64,000 bases of DNA from Arthrobacter sp. 31Y (GCF_000526335.1 NZ_JAFW01000001.1:310001-374000); one strand, 5' to 3'; shown: positions 48,585 through 58,470, numbered from the stretch's first letter. Program-made: numbers and translations. Notes: generated from the sequence alone by a model not told the origin.

Positions 48585-51146
48585 TTGCCAGGCCTGAACC
48601 TCACGCGCGACGAAGCCGCGAAACGCGCCGAACTGCTCAACGTCGAGTCGTACAACGTCACTTTGGACCTGACCCAAGGAGCGGAAACCTTCGGCTCCAC
48701 CACCGTTGTTAAGTTCTCTGCGGAACCAGGTTCGTCCACGTTCATCGATGCCATCACGGCCGCAGTCCACAGCGTGACGCTCAATGGCGTTGAACTGGAC
48801 CCGGCAGAGGTCTCTGACGGCGTCCGCATTCAGCTCCCGGACGTGGCGGCGGACAACGAACTCGTGGTGGTGGCGGATGCTCCGTACATGAACACCGGCG
48901 AAGGGCTCCACCGCTTCGTTGACCCTGTTGACGGCGAGGTGTACCTCTACACGCAGTTTGAAGTTCCGGACTCCCGACGCATGTTCGCTGTCTTTGAACA
49001 GCCCGACCTGAAGGCAAGCTTCACGTTTTCCGTCACGGCGCCGTCGCATTGGGATGTCATCTCCAACTCCCCCACGCCGGTTCCGGTTGAAGCCCCCGCC
49101 GCCGAGGACGGTACCGCGCGTTCCGTGTGGAAGTTCTCCCCCACTCCGCGCCTGTCCTCCTACGTCACCGCGTTGATCGCCGGCCCCTACCAATCAGTCC
49201 GCTCGGAGGTCACCAGCTCCGACGGCCGCGTGATTCCGCTGGGAGTGTTTGCCCGCAAGTCACTCATGCAGTACCTCGATGCGGACAACATCTTCAACCT
49301 GACCCGCCAAGGCTTCGAATTCTTCGAGGCACAGTTCGGTTTCCCGTACCCGTTTGAGAAATACGATCAGCTGTTCGTCCCGGAGTTCAACGCCGGAGCC
49401 ATGGAAAATGCCGGAGCTGTGACCATTCTGGAAGGCTACGTCTTCCGCGGAAAGGTTACTGGCGCCCAAATTGAGCGTCGCGCCATCACGGTCCTGCATG
49501 AACTGGCGCACATGTGGTTCGGTGACCTGGTGACCATGCGCTGGTGGAACGACCTCTGGCTTAACGAATCCTTCGCCGAGTACATGTCACACCTGGCCGC
49601 CGTGGAAAACACTGAATTCGACCGGGCTTGGACAACTTTCGCTTCGGTGGAAAAGTCCTGGGCCTACAAGCAGGACCAGCTGCCCACCACACACCCGATC
49701 TTCGCCGAAATCAACAATCTCGAAGACGTGGAGGTGAACTTCGACGGCATCACCTATGCCAAAGGCGCCTCGGTGCTGAGGCAGTTGGTGGCCTGGGTGG
49801 GGCCGGAACAGTTCATGGCCGGAGTCCGCACGTACTTCGCCAAGCATGCCTGGAAGAACACCGAGCTCGCCGACCTCATGGTGGAACTCGAGGCCGCCAG
49901 CGGCCGGGACCTGGACGCATGGGGCAAGCTGTGGCTCGAAACTGCGGGCGTGAACACCCTCGCTCCCGAATTGGAGGTTTCCGGGAACGACACCATCACC
50001 AGTTTCGCGATCCTGCAGACCGCGATCAATGAGCAGCCCACCCTCCGACCGCACCGACTGGCCGTCGGCTTCTACTCACTCACCGATGACGGCAAGCTGG
50101 AGCGGACCCACCGCGAGGAACTCGACGTCGATGGACCGCGCACCGAAGTACCTGCCCTGGTTGGCAAAGCCAGGCCGGATTTGATCTTGCTCAACGACGA
50201 CGACCTCGCCTACGCCAAGGTCCGCCTGGACGAACCCTCCCTGGCCACCGCCAAAGCCCATCTGAAAGACTTCGCAGCCAGCCTTCCGCGCACCTTGGTT
50301 TGGGGATCGGCATGGGATGCAGCCCGCGACGGCGAAACTCCGGCACGCGGCTACGTGGACCTGATCCTCGCAAACATCGCCTCGGAAACGGACTCTTCAG
50401 TCATCCTGGTCCAGCTGCGTCAGCTCGCCACCACCCTTGGCTACTACGTGGCTGCCGACCACAAGTTGGAAACAACCATCGCTGCCGCAGACAAGCTGTG
50501 GGACCTCGCTTCCGCCGCCCTGGCGGGATCGGATGCCCAGCTGCAATTCGCCAAGTCCTATGCCCAACTGGCCCGCAGTGGCGCTCAGTTCGACCGCCTT
50601 CAGGCACTTGTGGACGGAACGGAAACACTCGAGGGCCTCAGCATTGATCAGGACATGCGCTGGGAGTTGCTCACAGCACTTGTCGCCGGTGGACGGCAGG
50701 ACCAGGCCCGCATCGATGAGGAGCTTGCACGCGACAACACCTCCAACGGCCAGAATGCAGCCGTACTGGCCAAAGCGGCCCTTCCCACCCCTGAAGCCAA
50801 GGCAGCAGCCTGGGACTCAATCGTGGTCAAGGGCGAACTCTCCAACGCTCTCCAAGCCTCCGCAGTGGCAGGTTTCATGCGTGTCACTGACGCCGCTTTG
50901 TTGGAGCCTTTCGCGGAGAAGTACTTCGCGGCCGTGCCGGGAATCGTCGAGGATCGCACGCATGCCCTGGCCCAGCAGATCGTGGTGGGCCTCTACCCGG
51001 CACAGCTCACAACACAGGCAACGGTGGACCGCACCGACGAGTTCCTGGCCGGACTTCCAGAGGAGAGCGCAGCTCTGCGCCGCATGATGCTGGAAAACCG
51101 CGACGGCGTAGCCCGGGCCTTGCGAGCACGGGCAGCGGACCTCTAA
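48585..51146 (+). CDS. pepN: aminopeptidase N
   Basis: 853 residues, M1 family. G-A-M-E-N motif (about residue 270) and zinc site H-E-L-A-H (about 305) with downstream L-N-E-S-F-A-E (second Glu ligand). Starts at TTG with GGAGG six bases upstream (begins P-G-L-N-L-T-R-D-E-A). Removes N-terminal amino acids from peptides in the cytoplasm. C-terminal ERAP1-like helical domain intact; normal length for actinobacterial PepN. Confidence 0.95.
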   Translation: MPGLNLTRDEAAKRAELLNVESYNVTLDLTQGAETFGSTTVVKFSAEPGSSTFIDAITAAVHSVTLNGVELDPAEVSDGVRIQLPDVAADNELVVVADAPYMNTGEGLHRFVDPVDGEVYLYTQFEVPDSRRMFAVFEQPDLKASFTFSVTAPSHWDVISNSPTPVPVEAPAAEDGTARSVWKFSPTPRLSSYVTALIAGPYQSVRSEVTSSDGRVIPLGVFARKSLMQYLDADNIFNLTRQGFEFFEAQFGFPYPFEKYDQLFVPEFNAGAMENAGAVTILEGYVFRGKVTGAQIERRAITVLHELAHMWFGDLVTMRWWNDLWLNESFAEYMSHLAAVENTEFDRAWTTFASVEKSWAYKQDQLPTTHPIFAEINNLEDVEVNFDGITYAKGASVLRQLVAWVGPEQFMAGVRTYFAKHAWKNTELADLMVELEAASGRDLDAWGKLWLETAGVNTLAPELEVSGNDTITSFAILQTAINEQPTLRPHRLAVGFYSLTDDGKLERTHREELDVDGPRTEVPALVGKARPDLILLNDDDLAYAKVRLDEPSLATAKAHLKDFAASLPRTLVWGSAWDAARDGETPARGYVDLILANIASETDSSVILVQLRQLATTLGYYVAADHKLETTIAAADKLWDLASAALAGSDAQLQFAKSYAQLARSGAQFDRLQALVDGTETLEGLSIDQDMRWELLTALVAGGRQDQARIDEELARDNTSNGQNAAVLAKAALPTPEAKAAAWDSIVVKGELSNALQASAVAGFMRVTDAALLEPFAEKYFAAVPGIVEDRTHALAQQIVVGLYPAQLTTQATVDRTDEFLAGLPEESAALRRMMLENRDGVARALRARAADL

Positions 51147-51204
51147 AACCCGTCTCTTATGAGGCCCGTGCGGACAGTGGGCATGCCATGGCTAAACTGT
51201 CCGC

Positions 51205-51684
51205 ATGGGCCTCCACGAACACCATTACGCGCTGACCGTCCGCTGGACCGGCAACCTCGGGGAAGGCACTGCGGGCTACCGGGCGTATTCCCGCGATCAT
51301 GACGTTGAAATCAGCGGCCTTCCGACCCTCAAGGGTTCAGCAGATCCCACGTTCCATGGGGACCGGAGCCGATACAACCCGGAACAGCTGCTACTCGCAG
51401 CCCTCTCGCAGTGCCACATGTTGTCCTTCCTGCACGTGGCCGTCAAACACGGAGTGGTAGTGACCGGCTACGAGGACAACGCTGAAGGCCTCATGAAGCT
51501 CAACAGGGACGGCAGCGGGCAGTTCGAAAGTGTCACGTTGAAGCCGCACGTCACCATTGCTGATCCCGCCCGCGCTGATTTGATCCCGCAGCTACATCAT
51601 GAAGCCAACCAGGTTTGCTTCATTGCCCGTAGCGTCAACTTCCCGGTCCTCCACGAGCCACTGACGACGGCGGCTGCAGCCTAG
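51205..51684 (+). CDS. OsmC-family peroxiredoxin-like protein
   Basis: 159 residues. OsmC/Ohr fold: G-x-x-x-Y-N-P-E-Q-L-L-L-A-A-L-S-Q-C-H-M with first Cys, and V-C-F-I-A with second Cys. YhfA-like rather than Ohr subgroup. Peroxide detoxification is the general role. Convergent 4-base overlap with the epimerase gene. Confidence 0.85.
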   Translation: MGLHEHHYALTVRWTGNLGEGTAGYRAYSRDHDVEISGLPTLKGSADPTFHGDRSRYNPEQLLLAALSQCHMLSFLHVAVKHGVVVTGYEDNAEGLMKLNRDGSGQFESVTLKPHVTIADPARADLIPQLHHEANQVCFIARSVNFPVLHEPLTTAAAA

Positions 51685-52712
51685 CGCTGTTCGCGCCGCC
51701 ACAGTGCCACGAGCCTCTGCTCGGTGTCGCGGCGCAGCCCGGCTTTGCGGTCCCTGTCCAAGCCCCGCCTACGTTCATCCTCAAGGGTGGCCGCCAGGGT
51801 CTCCTGCCAGGGACGCAGGACCATGCCGCGCTCACGTGCGGCGCGGTTGGTCCGCGTTTGAAAGCCGTCGTGGCCTGGCGGCAGCCAGAGGGGCATGGAA
51901 TCCGGCCCTGCCCAGTAGTCGACGCCGTGTCCTGCAAGCCAGTCTTCATCAGCCCGGATAACGTCCTGGGCCGCCCTGTCCCCTGATGCGGTTCTGTCCC
52001 CTGCCAGGGCGCCGGCCGCGCGCTGTGACTCGGCGAGATAGTCCTCAAACCGCACCACGTCTCCCAGAGCGTTGTAGGTACCAGTCAATCCCTTCCCGGC
52101 GGACTGCAGGATCCACGCGGCGAGATCCCGGACATCAATGATCTGTGTAGCGGCATCCGGGATATCCGGGGCCAGGACCGGATCTGCGTCCGCCGCAAAT
52201 CGAGCTGGCCAATAGCCGTATCTGTCGGTACCGTCCCCCGGACCGCCTATCAACCCGGCTCGGACGATGTGTGCCTTCTCCCCCACGGCGGCAAGCGTCA
52301 TGTACTCGATCGCCGATTTGGACTCTCCATAAGTCTCCGGGGTGCCTGCCTGACCTTCAGGCAAGGGCTCCAAGAGTGCCACGCTTTCATCCGCGACGGG
52401 TACCGAGTGGTCCGCATACACAGAGCAGCTGGAGACGAAAGTCCAATGAGCGGCGGCGGGCCCCAGGACGTCCAGTGCCACACGTGCCTGTACAGGGTCC
52501 CGGGAGACATCCACCACCTCATCCCAGCCTCCGGCAACCTCCGCGAAGGCCGCGGCCCCCAAGGCGCGGTCGCCCCTGACCCAAGTGACGCCGTCGGGCG
52601 GGCCAGCTGACGTACCGCGCGCTAGACAGGTCACATCATGACCGGCAGCGACGGCCTGCCGTGCGATTTCTGACGACAGGAAGGCTGTACCGCCCAAGAC
52701 CAGGATGCGCAT
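51681..52712 (-). CDS. NAD-dependent epimerase/dehydratase-like protein
   Basis: 343 residues, Rossmann fold start L-V-L-G-G-T-A-F-L-S-S-E, then Y-x-E-S-K-S (Y-G-E-S-K) active-site pattern and R-A-G-L-I-G-G-P. An extended SDR family member; substrate unknown, resembling actinobacterial reductases annotated as NAD-dependent epimerases. ATG. Confidence 0.8.
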   Translation of the reverse strand: MRILVLGGTAFLSSEIARQAVAAGHDVTCLARGTSAGPPDGVTWVRGDRALGAAAFAEVAGGWDEVVDVSRDPVQARVALDVLGPAAAHWTFVSSCSVYADHSVPVADESVALLEPLPEGQAGTPETYGESKSAIEYMTLAAVGEKAHIVRAGLIGGPGDGTDRYGYWPARFAADADPVLAPDIPDAATQIIDVRDLAAWILQSAGKGLTGTYNALGDVVRFEDYLAESQRAAGALAGDRTASGDRAAQDVIRADEDWLAGHGVDYWAGPDSMPLWLPPGHDGFQTRTNRAARERGMVLRPWQETLAATLEDERRRGLDRDRKAGLRRDTEQRLVALWRREQR

Positions 52713-52799
52713 ACGGTCACGCTACGGCGCTAGGGTTGTAGGTGGACAGAGTGTTCCGCGCCCGGCGAACACGGGCCGACGACAAGGAGTTATTCCACC

Positions 52800-53498
52800 T
52801 TGACCTCCATCCCCCTGGCGGAAGCCATCAACATCGAACCCGAGAAGATCGACCTCATGGCAATCCTCATCACGGTAGGCGTGGGCCTGGCTGTGTGGAT
52901 CGTGGCACGCTTCATCATCCTGCGCATCACCCGACGAGTGTCCGCGGGCAGTTCGTTCTTCAAGAAGCCGCACTTCAAGTGGGTGCAACCTGCCTTCCGC
53001 GCACTGGACCACGAACGCCGCTCGCAGCGCGCAGAAACCATCGGCTCGCTGCTGACGAGCTTGGTCAGCGTCGTGGTGGTGGTGATCGTGATCATCTACG
53101 TCCTCAAATACTTGGACGTGGACGTCGCGCCGCTGTTGACCAGCGTAGGTATTTTGGGTGTCGCCATTGGTTTCGGCGCCCAACAGTTGATCCGCGACTT
53201 CCTCGCGGGAATCTTCATCACCATCGAGGACCAATACGGAATCGGCGATGTGATCGTCACCAGCGAAGTGATTGGTACCGTTGAATCGGTGGGCCTGCGC
53301 ATTACAAGGGTCCGCGCTGAGGACGGAGCCATCTGGTACCTGCGCAACGGTGAAATCCTCCGTGTGGGCAACCGGTCACAGGGCGACTACGTGCCATTGG
53401 AAACCACTGACCCCAGCGACCAACCCGGCGCCGCAGCTGCGCCTGTCACAGCTGGCGCACCGCGCGTCACCAAAGCCGAGGAGAAGTCCAATGAGTAA
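52800..53498 (+). CDS. small-conductance mechanosensitive channel (MscS family)
   Basis: 232 residues from TTG (AAGGAG 10 bases upstream). Two to three N-terminal helices; pore helix and beta-domain pattern V-G-I-L-G-V-A-I-G-F-G-A-Q-Q-L-I-R-D-F, F-I-T-I-E-D-Q-Y-G-I-G-D-V-I typical of MscS. Releases solutes on hypo-osmotic shock. Short C-terminal domain with Pro/Ala end; overlaps glbO by eight bases. Confidence 0.9.
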   Translation: MTSIPLAEAINIEPEKIDLMAILITVGVGLAVWIVARFIILRITRRVSAGSSFFKKPHFKWVQPAFRALDHERRSQRAETIGSLLTSLVSVVVVVIVIIYVLKYLDVDVAPLLTSVGILGVAIGFGAQQLIRDFLAGIFITIEDQYGIGDVIVTSEVIGTVESVGLRITRVRAEDGAIWYLRNGEILRVGNRSQGDYVPLETTDPSDQPGAAAAPVTAGAPRVTKAEEKSNE

Positions 53499-53967
53499 CA
53501 CCGCAGGTGGGCAGCCAACAGCGCCGCAGGGCGGCCCCCGGCGCCAGCTGATGCAGAACGATCCGTTCAGCCAGCCCGCCTACACGGACAGCTTCTACGC
53601 AGCAGTCGGCGGGCACGAGACGTTCGTCAGGCTAATCGACGTCTTCTACGACGGTGTTGCCACCGATCCCCTGCTCCGGCCCATGTACCCCGAAGAGGAC
53701 CTTGGACCGGCGAAGCGCCGCTTCCTGATGTTCCTAGAGCAGTACTGGGGCGGCCCCACCACCTACGGCGAAGAACGCGGCCACCCGCGGCTGCGCATGC
53801 GCCACATGCCCTTCAGGGTGACCCCGGAAGCCAAGGACCGCTGGTTGTTCCACATGCGGACGGCCGTGGACTCGCTGGAGCTCTCGCCTCTGCATGAGGG
53901 CACCTTGTGGGACTACATGGAACGGGCAGCGCTGACCATGATCAACAGTCCTTCAGCCAGCGCCTAA
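53491..53967 (+). CDS. glbO: truncated haemoglobin, group II
   Basis: 158 residues from the ATG (begins M-S-N-T-A-G-G). Core: F-Y-A-A-V-G-G-H-E-T-F-V-R-L-I-D-V-F-Y, R-R-F-L-M-F-L-E-Q-Y-W-G-G, proximal-site H-P-R-L-R-M-R-H-M and D-R-W-L-F-H-M (Trp at G8). Characteristic of TrHbO globins that bind O2/NO. An unusually extended N-terminus (~45 residues). Confidence 0.85.
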   Translation: MSNTAGGQPTAPQGGPRRQLMQNDPFSQPAYTDSFYAAVGGHETFVRLIDVFYDGVATDPLLRPMYPEEDLGPAKRRFLMFLEQYWGGPTTYGEERGHPRLRMRHMPFRVTPEAKDRWLFHMRTAVDSLELSPLHEGTLWDYMERAALTMINSPSASA

Positions 53968-53970
53968 TCT

Positions 53971-54642
53971 CTAGAAGCCGAGTCCCAGGCCTGCCCCGGT
54001 CCTGACCAGCACATGGCCGCGGGGTCCGCTCAGGCGGAACCAGCGGCCGTTGCGGAAGACCTTCTGCTCGGCATCGCCCAGGAAACCCAAGGCGAATGCA
54101 GCGAAGGCCGCGCCCGCCGGCAGCTCGTCCAGACCAGGCAGTTCCCGGCCCCACACTGCCGCCCTGGCGGTGTTCACCACCGGGGCACCCGCCAGAGCGG
54201 GAACGACGCCGGCCACCTCAGCGATGCCGGCTTCCGCGGCTGACTTCAGGACTGAGTCCGGAACTGTTCCTTGGGGTTCCCACCCGGCCCTGGGCGCGCC
54301 CACGCCCGCCCAAGACTCAGAAACGGTGGACGGCGGGATGGGCAGTTCCACATCTTCGGCCCCTGATCGGGCCAACCGGTCCATGACGGACGCGAGCGTC
54401 ACAGTGACGTCCGCGTGGGCTGGCTCAGCGAGGGCCATGGTCCTCAAACCAAGGATGGTGGGGGTCGATTCGCCCAGGATACGCGGCCTCAGGACGCATA
54501 CGTAGGCGGCCAGGACGCTGCCCGAGGCCTGGAGGCGGATGGCGCCGTCGTCGATGCTTTTTGCCCTGGTGACGAAAGTGCGCAGGTCTGCGAGGTCACG
54601 GGGATCGGCGAAGCGGAAGGACTGGGTCAGGACGTCTGTCAC
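53971..54642 (-). CDS. conserved actinobacterial protein, unknown function
   Basis: 223 residues from GTG (the long upstream frame is antisense of tesB). Ala/Leu-rich, regular alpha/beta, no clear domain. Next to globin and acyl-CoA thioesterase in host context. Probable cytoplasmic protein. Confidence 0.65.
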   Translation of the reverse strand: MTDVLTQSFRFADPRDLADLRTFVTRAKSIDDGAIRLQASGSVLAAYVCVLRPRILGESTPTILGLRTMALAEPAHADVTVTLASVMDRLARSGAEDVELPIPPSTVSESWAGVGAPRAGWEPQGTVPDSVLKSAAEAGIAEVAGVVPALAGAPVVNTARAAVWGRELPGLDELPAGAAFAAFALGFLGDAEQKVFRNGRWFRLSGPRGHVLVRTGAGLGLGF

Positions 54643-54705
54643 ATCATCGACTCTACCGGCATGTCCCCGGTTGAGAGGGGTCAGGGCGGCGTCTAAAGTC
54701 GAACC

Positions 54706-55611
54706 ATGACTGAGACGAACGCTGGCCTCGAGGTGGAAGCACCCGTAGAAGACCCCATGGAAGTGCTGATCGGCCTGCTGGACCTTGGTGACTTTGACGG
54801 CGCCCGGACCAACGAGGACATCTTCCTGGGTCCATCCCAAAGGCAACCCCGGCATCGTGTTTTCGGTGGCCAGGTTCTGGCGCAGTCCATGGTTGCAGGC
54901 ATGAGGACCGTGGAGCCGGACCGGGTGGCACACTCCATGCACGGTTACTTCCTGCGCCCGGGTGATGCCAACAAGCCCATCACCTTCGGGGTGGAAAGGC
55001 TTCGGGACGGCCGTTCTTTCTCCGCCCGCCGTGTCCACGCCTACCAGGACGGGGTGCCGATCCTCTCCATGATCGCTTCCTTCCAAGTGGAAGACAGCGG
55101 TTTGGACCATCAGTCGCAGATGCCCGAAGGCATCCCGGATCCTGAATCCCTGCCCAGCACCGCTGAGTTGCTGTCCCAGTTCGACCATCCCATGGCGCGG
55201 CATATGTCTTCCGAGCGGCCCTTTGACGTCCGCCACATCGACCCCGCCCTGTACGTGTCCCCACCCTCCGATCACGTGGCTACGAACGCTGTCTGGATGA
55301 AGACCATGGGCCCTCTCCCGGATGACCCTAACCTCCACCGGGCAGCACTGGCTTACGCGAGCGACTACACCCTGCTGGAGCCCATTCTCCGTGCGCACGG
55401 CCTCGCGTGGATGACACCGGGAATGAGCGTCGCCAGCCTTGACCACGCCATGTGGTGGCACCGCCCCGTGCGTGTGGATGAGTGGATGCTATACGTCCAG
55501 GAATCCCCCAGCGCTCAAGGCGCCCGTGGACTCGCCACCGGACGAATCTTCAACCGGGACGGCGTTCACGTTGCCACGGTTGCACAAGAGGGCATGGTGC
55601 GGATTCCGTAA
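54706..55611 (+). CDS. tesB: acyl-CoA thioesterase II
   Basis: 301 residues, double hot-dog: H-R-V-F-G-G-Q-V-L-A-Q (N-terminal half) and A-S-L-D-H-A-M-W-W-H-R-P (C-terminal half, with the Asp of the active site) as in TesB. Hydrolyses acyl-CoA. ATG start; terminator shared with ettA follows. Confidence 0.9.
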   Translation: MTETNAGLEVEAPVEDPMEVLIGLLDLGDFDGARTNEDIFLGPSQRQPRHRVFGGQVLAQSMVAGMRTVEPDRVAHSMHGYFLRPGDANKPITFGVERLRDGRSFSARRVHAYQDGVPILSMIASFQVEDSGLDHQSQMPEGIPDPESLPSTAELLSQFDHPMARHMSSERPFDVRHIDPALYVSPPSDHVATNAVWMKTMGPLPDDPNLHRAALAYASDYTLLEPILRAHGLAWMTPGMSVASLDHAMWWHRPVRVDEWMLYVQESPSAQGARGLATGRIFNRDGVHVATVAQEGMVRIP

Positions 55612-55641
55612 CTCTGTGTCTCCGCAGCCTATTTGTTAAAG

Positions 55642-55677
55642 CCAAGAGGCCGATCCCTGGTGGGACCGGCCTCTTGG
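55642..55677. terminator. bidirectional terminator between tesB and ettA
   Basis: CCAAGAGGCCGATCCC / GGACCGGCCTCTTGG stem with one mismatch, T tracts on both sides. Confidence 0.75.
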
Positions 55678-55694
55678 TGTTTGTGGCTTAGTTA

Positions 55695-57377
55695 CTAGTC
55701 GCGGGTCAGGCGACGGTGGGTAACGCGATGTGGCTTAGCGGCATCGGGGCCGAGTCGCTCGATCTTGTTTTCCTCGTAGGAGTCGAAGTTGCCTTCGAAC
55801 CAGTACCACTTGGAGGGGTTCTCGTCGTCACCTTCGTAGGCGAGGATGTGGGTGGCTACCCGGTCCAGGAACCAACGGTCGTGCGATACCACTACAGCGC
55901 AGCCCGGGAATTCAAGAAGGGCGTTCTCAAGGCTGCCCAGGGTTTCGACGTCGAGGTCGTTAGTAGGTTCGTCAAGGAGGAGAAGGTTGCCACCCTGCTT
56001 GAGCGTCAATGCCAGGTTGAGGCGGTTGCGCTCACCACCGGAGAGCACACCGGCCTTCTTCTGCTGGTCCGGGCCCTTGAAACCAAAAGCGGAAACGTAG
56101 GCTCGCGAAGGCATTTCAACGTGACCGACCTGAAGGAAATCATGGCCTTCGGAGACAACTTCCCAGAGGGACTTGTTGGGATCGATGCCGCCGCGGGACT
56201 GGTCCACATAGGAGATCTTCACGGACTCGCCGATCTTGAGCTCACCGTCGTCCAGAGGTTCCATGCCGACGATCGTCTTGAACAGCGTGGACTTACCCAC
56301 ACCGTTGGGACCGATGACGCCCACAATGCCGTTGCGGGGAAGAGAGAAGGAGAGGCCATCGATCAGTACTCGATCGTCGAAGCCCTTCTTCAGGTTCTTG
56401 GCCTCGATGACCAAGGAGCCCAGGCGCGGTCCCGGCGGAATCTGGATCTCTTCGAAGTCCAGCTTGCGGGTGCGATCAGCCTCTGCAGCCATTTCCTCAT
56501 AGCGGGCCAGACGGGCCTTTGACTTGGTCTGGCGGCCCTTGGCGTTGGAGCGCACCCACTCAAGTTCTTCGGTAAGGCGCTTGGAGAGCTTCGCGTCCTT
56601 CTTGCCCTGGACCTCAAGGCGGGCTTTCTTCTTCTCCAGGTAGGTGGAGTAGTTGCCCTCGTACGGGTAGAGGTGCCCGCGGTCGACTTCTGCAATCCAT
56701 TCAGCCACGTGATCCAGGAAGTAGCGATCGTGGGTCACGGCAAGAACTGCGCCGGGGTACTGGGAGAGGTGCTGCTCCAACCAAAGTACGCTCTCAGCGT
56801 CCAAGTGGTTAGTGGGCTCGTCAAGGAGCAGAAGGTCAGGCTTCTGCAAGAGAAGCTTGCAGAGCGCTACGCGGCGACGTTCACCACCGGAGAGGACGGT
56901 GACATCGGAGTCAGCTGGCGGGCAGCGCAGCGCATCCATGGCCTGTTCAAGCTGGGAATCAATGTCCCAGGCATCCGCGGCATCAATGGCTTCCTGAAGC
57001 TTGCCCATCTCATCCAGGAGCGTCTCGTAGTCGGCATCCGGGTTGGCCATTTCTTCGGAGATCTCATTGAAGCGCTGGATCTTGCCGTAGATCTCGCCAA
57101 CACCTTCCTGGACGTTGCCCAGGACGGTCTTTTCCTCGTTCAGCGGCGGTTCCTGCAGGAGGATGCCCACGGTGTAACCGGGGCTCAGGCGGGCCTCGCC
57201 GTTTGACGGGGTGTCCAGTCCGGCCATGATCTTCAGGATGGTGGACTTACCAGCACCGTTCGGGCCCACAACGCCAATCTTCGCGCCAGGGTAGAACGAC
57301 ATGCTGACATCGTCCAGAATAAGTTTGTCGCCAACGGCCTTGCGAGCCTTGGTCATTGTGTAAATGAATTCCGCCAT
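55695..57377 (-). CDS. ettA: energy-dependent translational throttle protein (ABC-F)
   Basis: 560 residues. Two ABC cassettes: Walker A G-P-N-G-A-G-K-S-T (about residue 38) and G-P-N-G-V-G-K-S-T (about 350), signatures L-S-G-G-E-R-R-R and L-S-G-G-E-R-N-R, and no membrane domain. EttA binds the ribosomal E-site and gates first peptide bond formation by ATP/ADP ratio. ATG start. Confidence 0.95.
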   Translation of the reverse strand: MAEFIYTMTKARKAVGDKLILDDVSMSFYPGAKIGVVGPNGAGKSTILKIMAGLDTPSNGEARLSPGYTVGILLQEPPLNEEKTVLGNVQEGVGEIYGKIQRFNEISEEMANPDADYETLLDEMGKLQEAIDAADAWDIDSQLEQAMDALRCPPADSDVTVLSGGERRRVALCKLLLQKPDLLLLDEPTNHLDAESVLWLEQHLSQYPGAVLAVTHDRYFLDHVAEWIAEVDRGHLYPYEGNYSTYLEKKKARLEVQGKKDAKLSKRLTEELEWVRSNAKGRQTKSKARLARYEEMAAEADRTRKLDFEEIQIPPGPRLGSLVIEAKNLKKGFDDRVLIDGLSFSLPRNGIVGVIGPNGVGKSTLFKTIVGMEPLDDGELKIGESVKISYVDQSRGGIDPNKSLWEVVSEGHDFLQVGHVEMPSRAYVSAFGFKGPDQQKKAGVLSGGERNRLNLALTLKQGGNLLLLDEPTNDLDVETLGSLENALLEFPGCAVVVSHDRWFLDRVATHILAYEGDDENPSKWYWFEGNFDSYEENKIERLGPDAAKPHRVTHRRLTRD

Positions 57378-57433
57378 GCCCTTAAATCTAATGGGTAGGC
57401 GTACTTAACTCACATTCGAGCGCTGCGATGGAA

Positions 57434-57925
57434 CTAGCGGGCGTCTCCCACGAAGCATTTTCCGGTGGCCAACACGGGCAGCACCGTGACCACTACCCCA
57501 CCCTCGCGGATTTGCCCCATGATGCAACTATCGCCCGTCCGGGCTGCGGCTTCCATGGCGTCAACGTCCAGCCCGGTGGGTGTTCGGCTCACGGACACCT
57601 CCACACTGTCTTTGGGGATGCCGGCTGAGACCAAGGCAGCCCTCACCGCCTCCCGGTCAGGCTTGGGGTTGCCGGCAACCAGGGTTTTCAGGGTGGACTC
57701 CACGGCCGATGTGGCTGACGCAACAGCCGGATCAACCGTGGCTGTGACTTCAGGGCTGACGGCCTGGGAAGGGGAAGCCGCAGGCTGCTCGGTGGAAGAA
57801 CCCGGCGCTGCCGTGCATGCCGTCATGGTCAATGCAGCAGCAATCATCACCATCATTCCGGCGAGGCCGACTCTCGATACGTCTTTTGCCCTGCCGTTTG
57901 CCCGTGGGGTTCGCCTGCTCATCAC
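57434..57925 (-). CDS. secreted lipoprotein (DUF6993-like)
   Basis: 163 residues. Twin-basic start, hydrophobic core and lipobox M-T-A-C (about residue 36), Pro/Ser/Ala linker, then a small C-terminal domain with two Cys (likely disulfide). GTG at the given start, ATG at the next codon. Found near ettA in actinobacteria; function unknown. Confidence 0.7.
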   Translation of the reverse strand: MMSRRTPRANGRAKDVSRVGLAGMMVMIAAALTMTACTAAPGSSTEQPAASPSQAVSPEVTATVDPAVASATSAVESTLKTLVAGNPKPDREAVRAALVSAGIPKDSVEVSVSRTPTGLDVDAMEAAARTGDSCIMGQIREGGVVVTVLPVLATGKCFVGDAR

Positions 57926-58038
57926 CTAGCCATTCTGCCATTCGCCGGTGGATGCACCATTCACGTGGCTTGCTGACCGGCGTACGATTCCCTTGCGGGG
58001 GTTTCCTGCTCTCCAGTCTGAGGAATGGAGAGTCCACC

Positions 58039-58354
58039 ATGAGCGGACCATCGCGTGATGCTGTCACGTCGACCATTATTGCTGCCCCGCGGCAAAGGGT
58101 GTGGATGGCACTGACTGAGCCGGCTCTCATTCAGCAATATTTTCTGGGCACCAAGGTCACGACGACGTGGCGGGTGGGCCATCCGATCACCTACTCTGGC
58201 GAATACAACGGCAGGCCGTACCAAGACAAGGGCATCATCCTTGCCTGCGATCCTCCGACGCAACAATTCGACTCAGGAAGAAGTGGAGCAGTCCACCGGG
58301 GTGTGGGAGTCGGTAGTCCGGAATCTCAAAGAACTTCTTGAATCAAAGCCTTAA
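58039..58354 (+). pseudogene. SRPBCC/AHSA1-domain gene with internal deletion
   Basis: ATG start gives an AHSA1-like N-terminus (V-T-S-T-I-I-A-A-P-R-Q-R-V-W-M-A-L-T-E-P) to about residue 75; then the frame breaks, and the C-terminal end (T-Q-E-E-V-E-Q-S-T-G-V-W-E-S-V-V, ending E-S-K-P) reappears in another frame. The middle ~50 residues are missing. Directly upstream of the tRNA-Arg terminator. Confidence 0.65.
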
Positions 58355-58368
58355 AGTGGCGTCCCCCT

Positions 58369-58396
58369 CGGACCTTGTTCCGAGGGGGATGTTTTT
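58369..58396. terminator. intrinsic terminator
   Basis: TCCCCCTCGGA / TCCGAGGGGGA with loop CCTTGT, then TGTTTTT. Confidence 0.8.
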
Positions 58397-58397
58397 G

Positions 58398-58470
58398 TGC
58401 CCCAGGAGGGAATCGAACCCCCGACCGGCGGATTAGAAGGCCGCTGCTCTATCCCCTGAGCTACTGGGGC
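58398..58470 (-). tRNA. tRNA-Arg (anticodon TCT)
   Basis: Minus-strand cloverleaf: acceptor GCCCCAG/CTGGGGC, D-arm GCTC..GAGC, loop CTTCTAA, T-arm GGGGG-TTCGATT-CCCTC, discriminator A. No encoded CCA. Confidence 0.9.

Noticed and set aside
47624..48712. Plus-strand 362-codon frame
   Set aside because: Antisense to the membrane protein gene; His/Arg/Gln-rich composition.
48075..49193. Minus-strand 372-codon frame
   Set aside because: Antisense across the pepN start and into the membrane gene.
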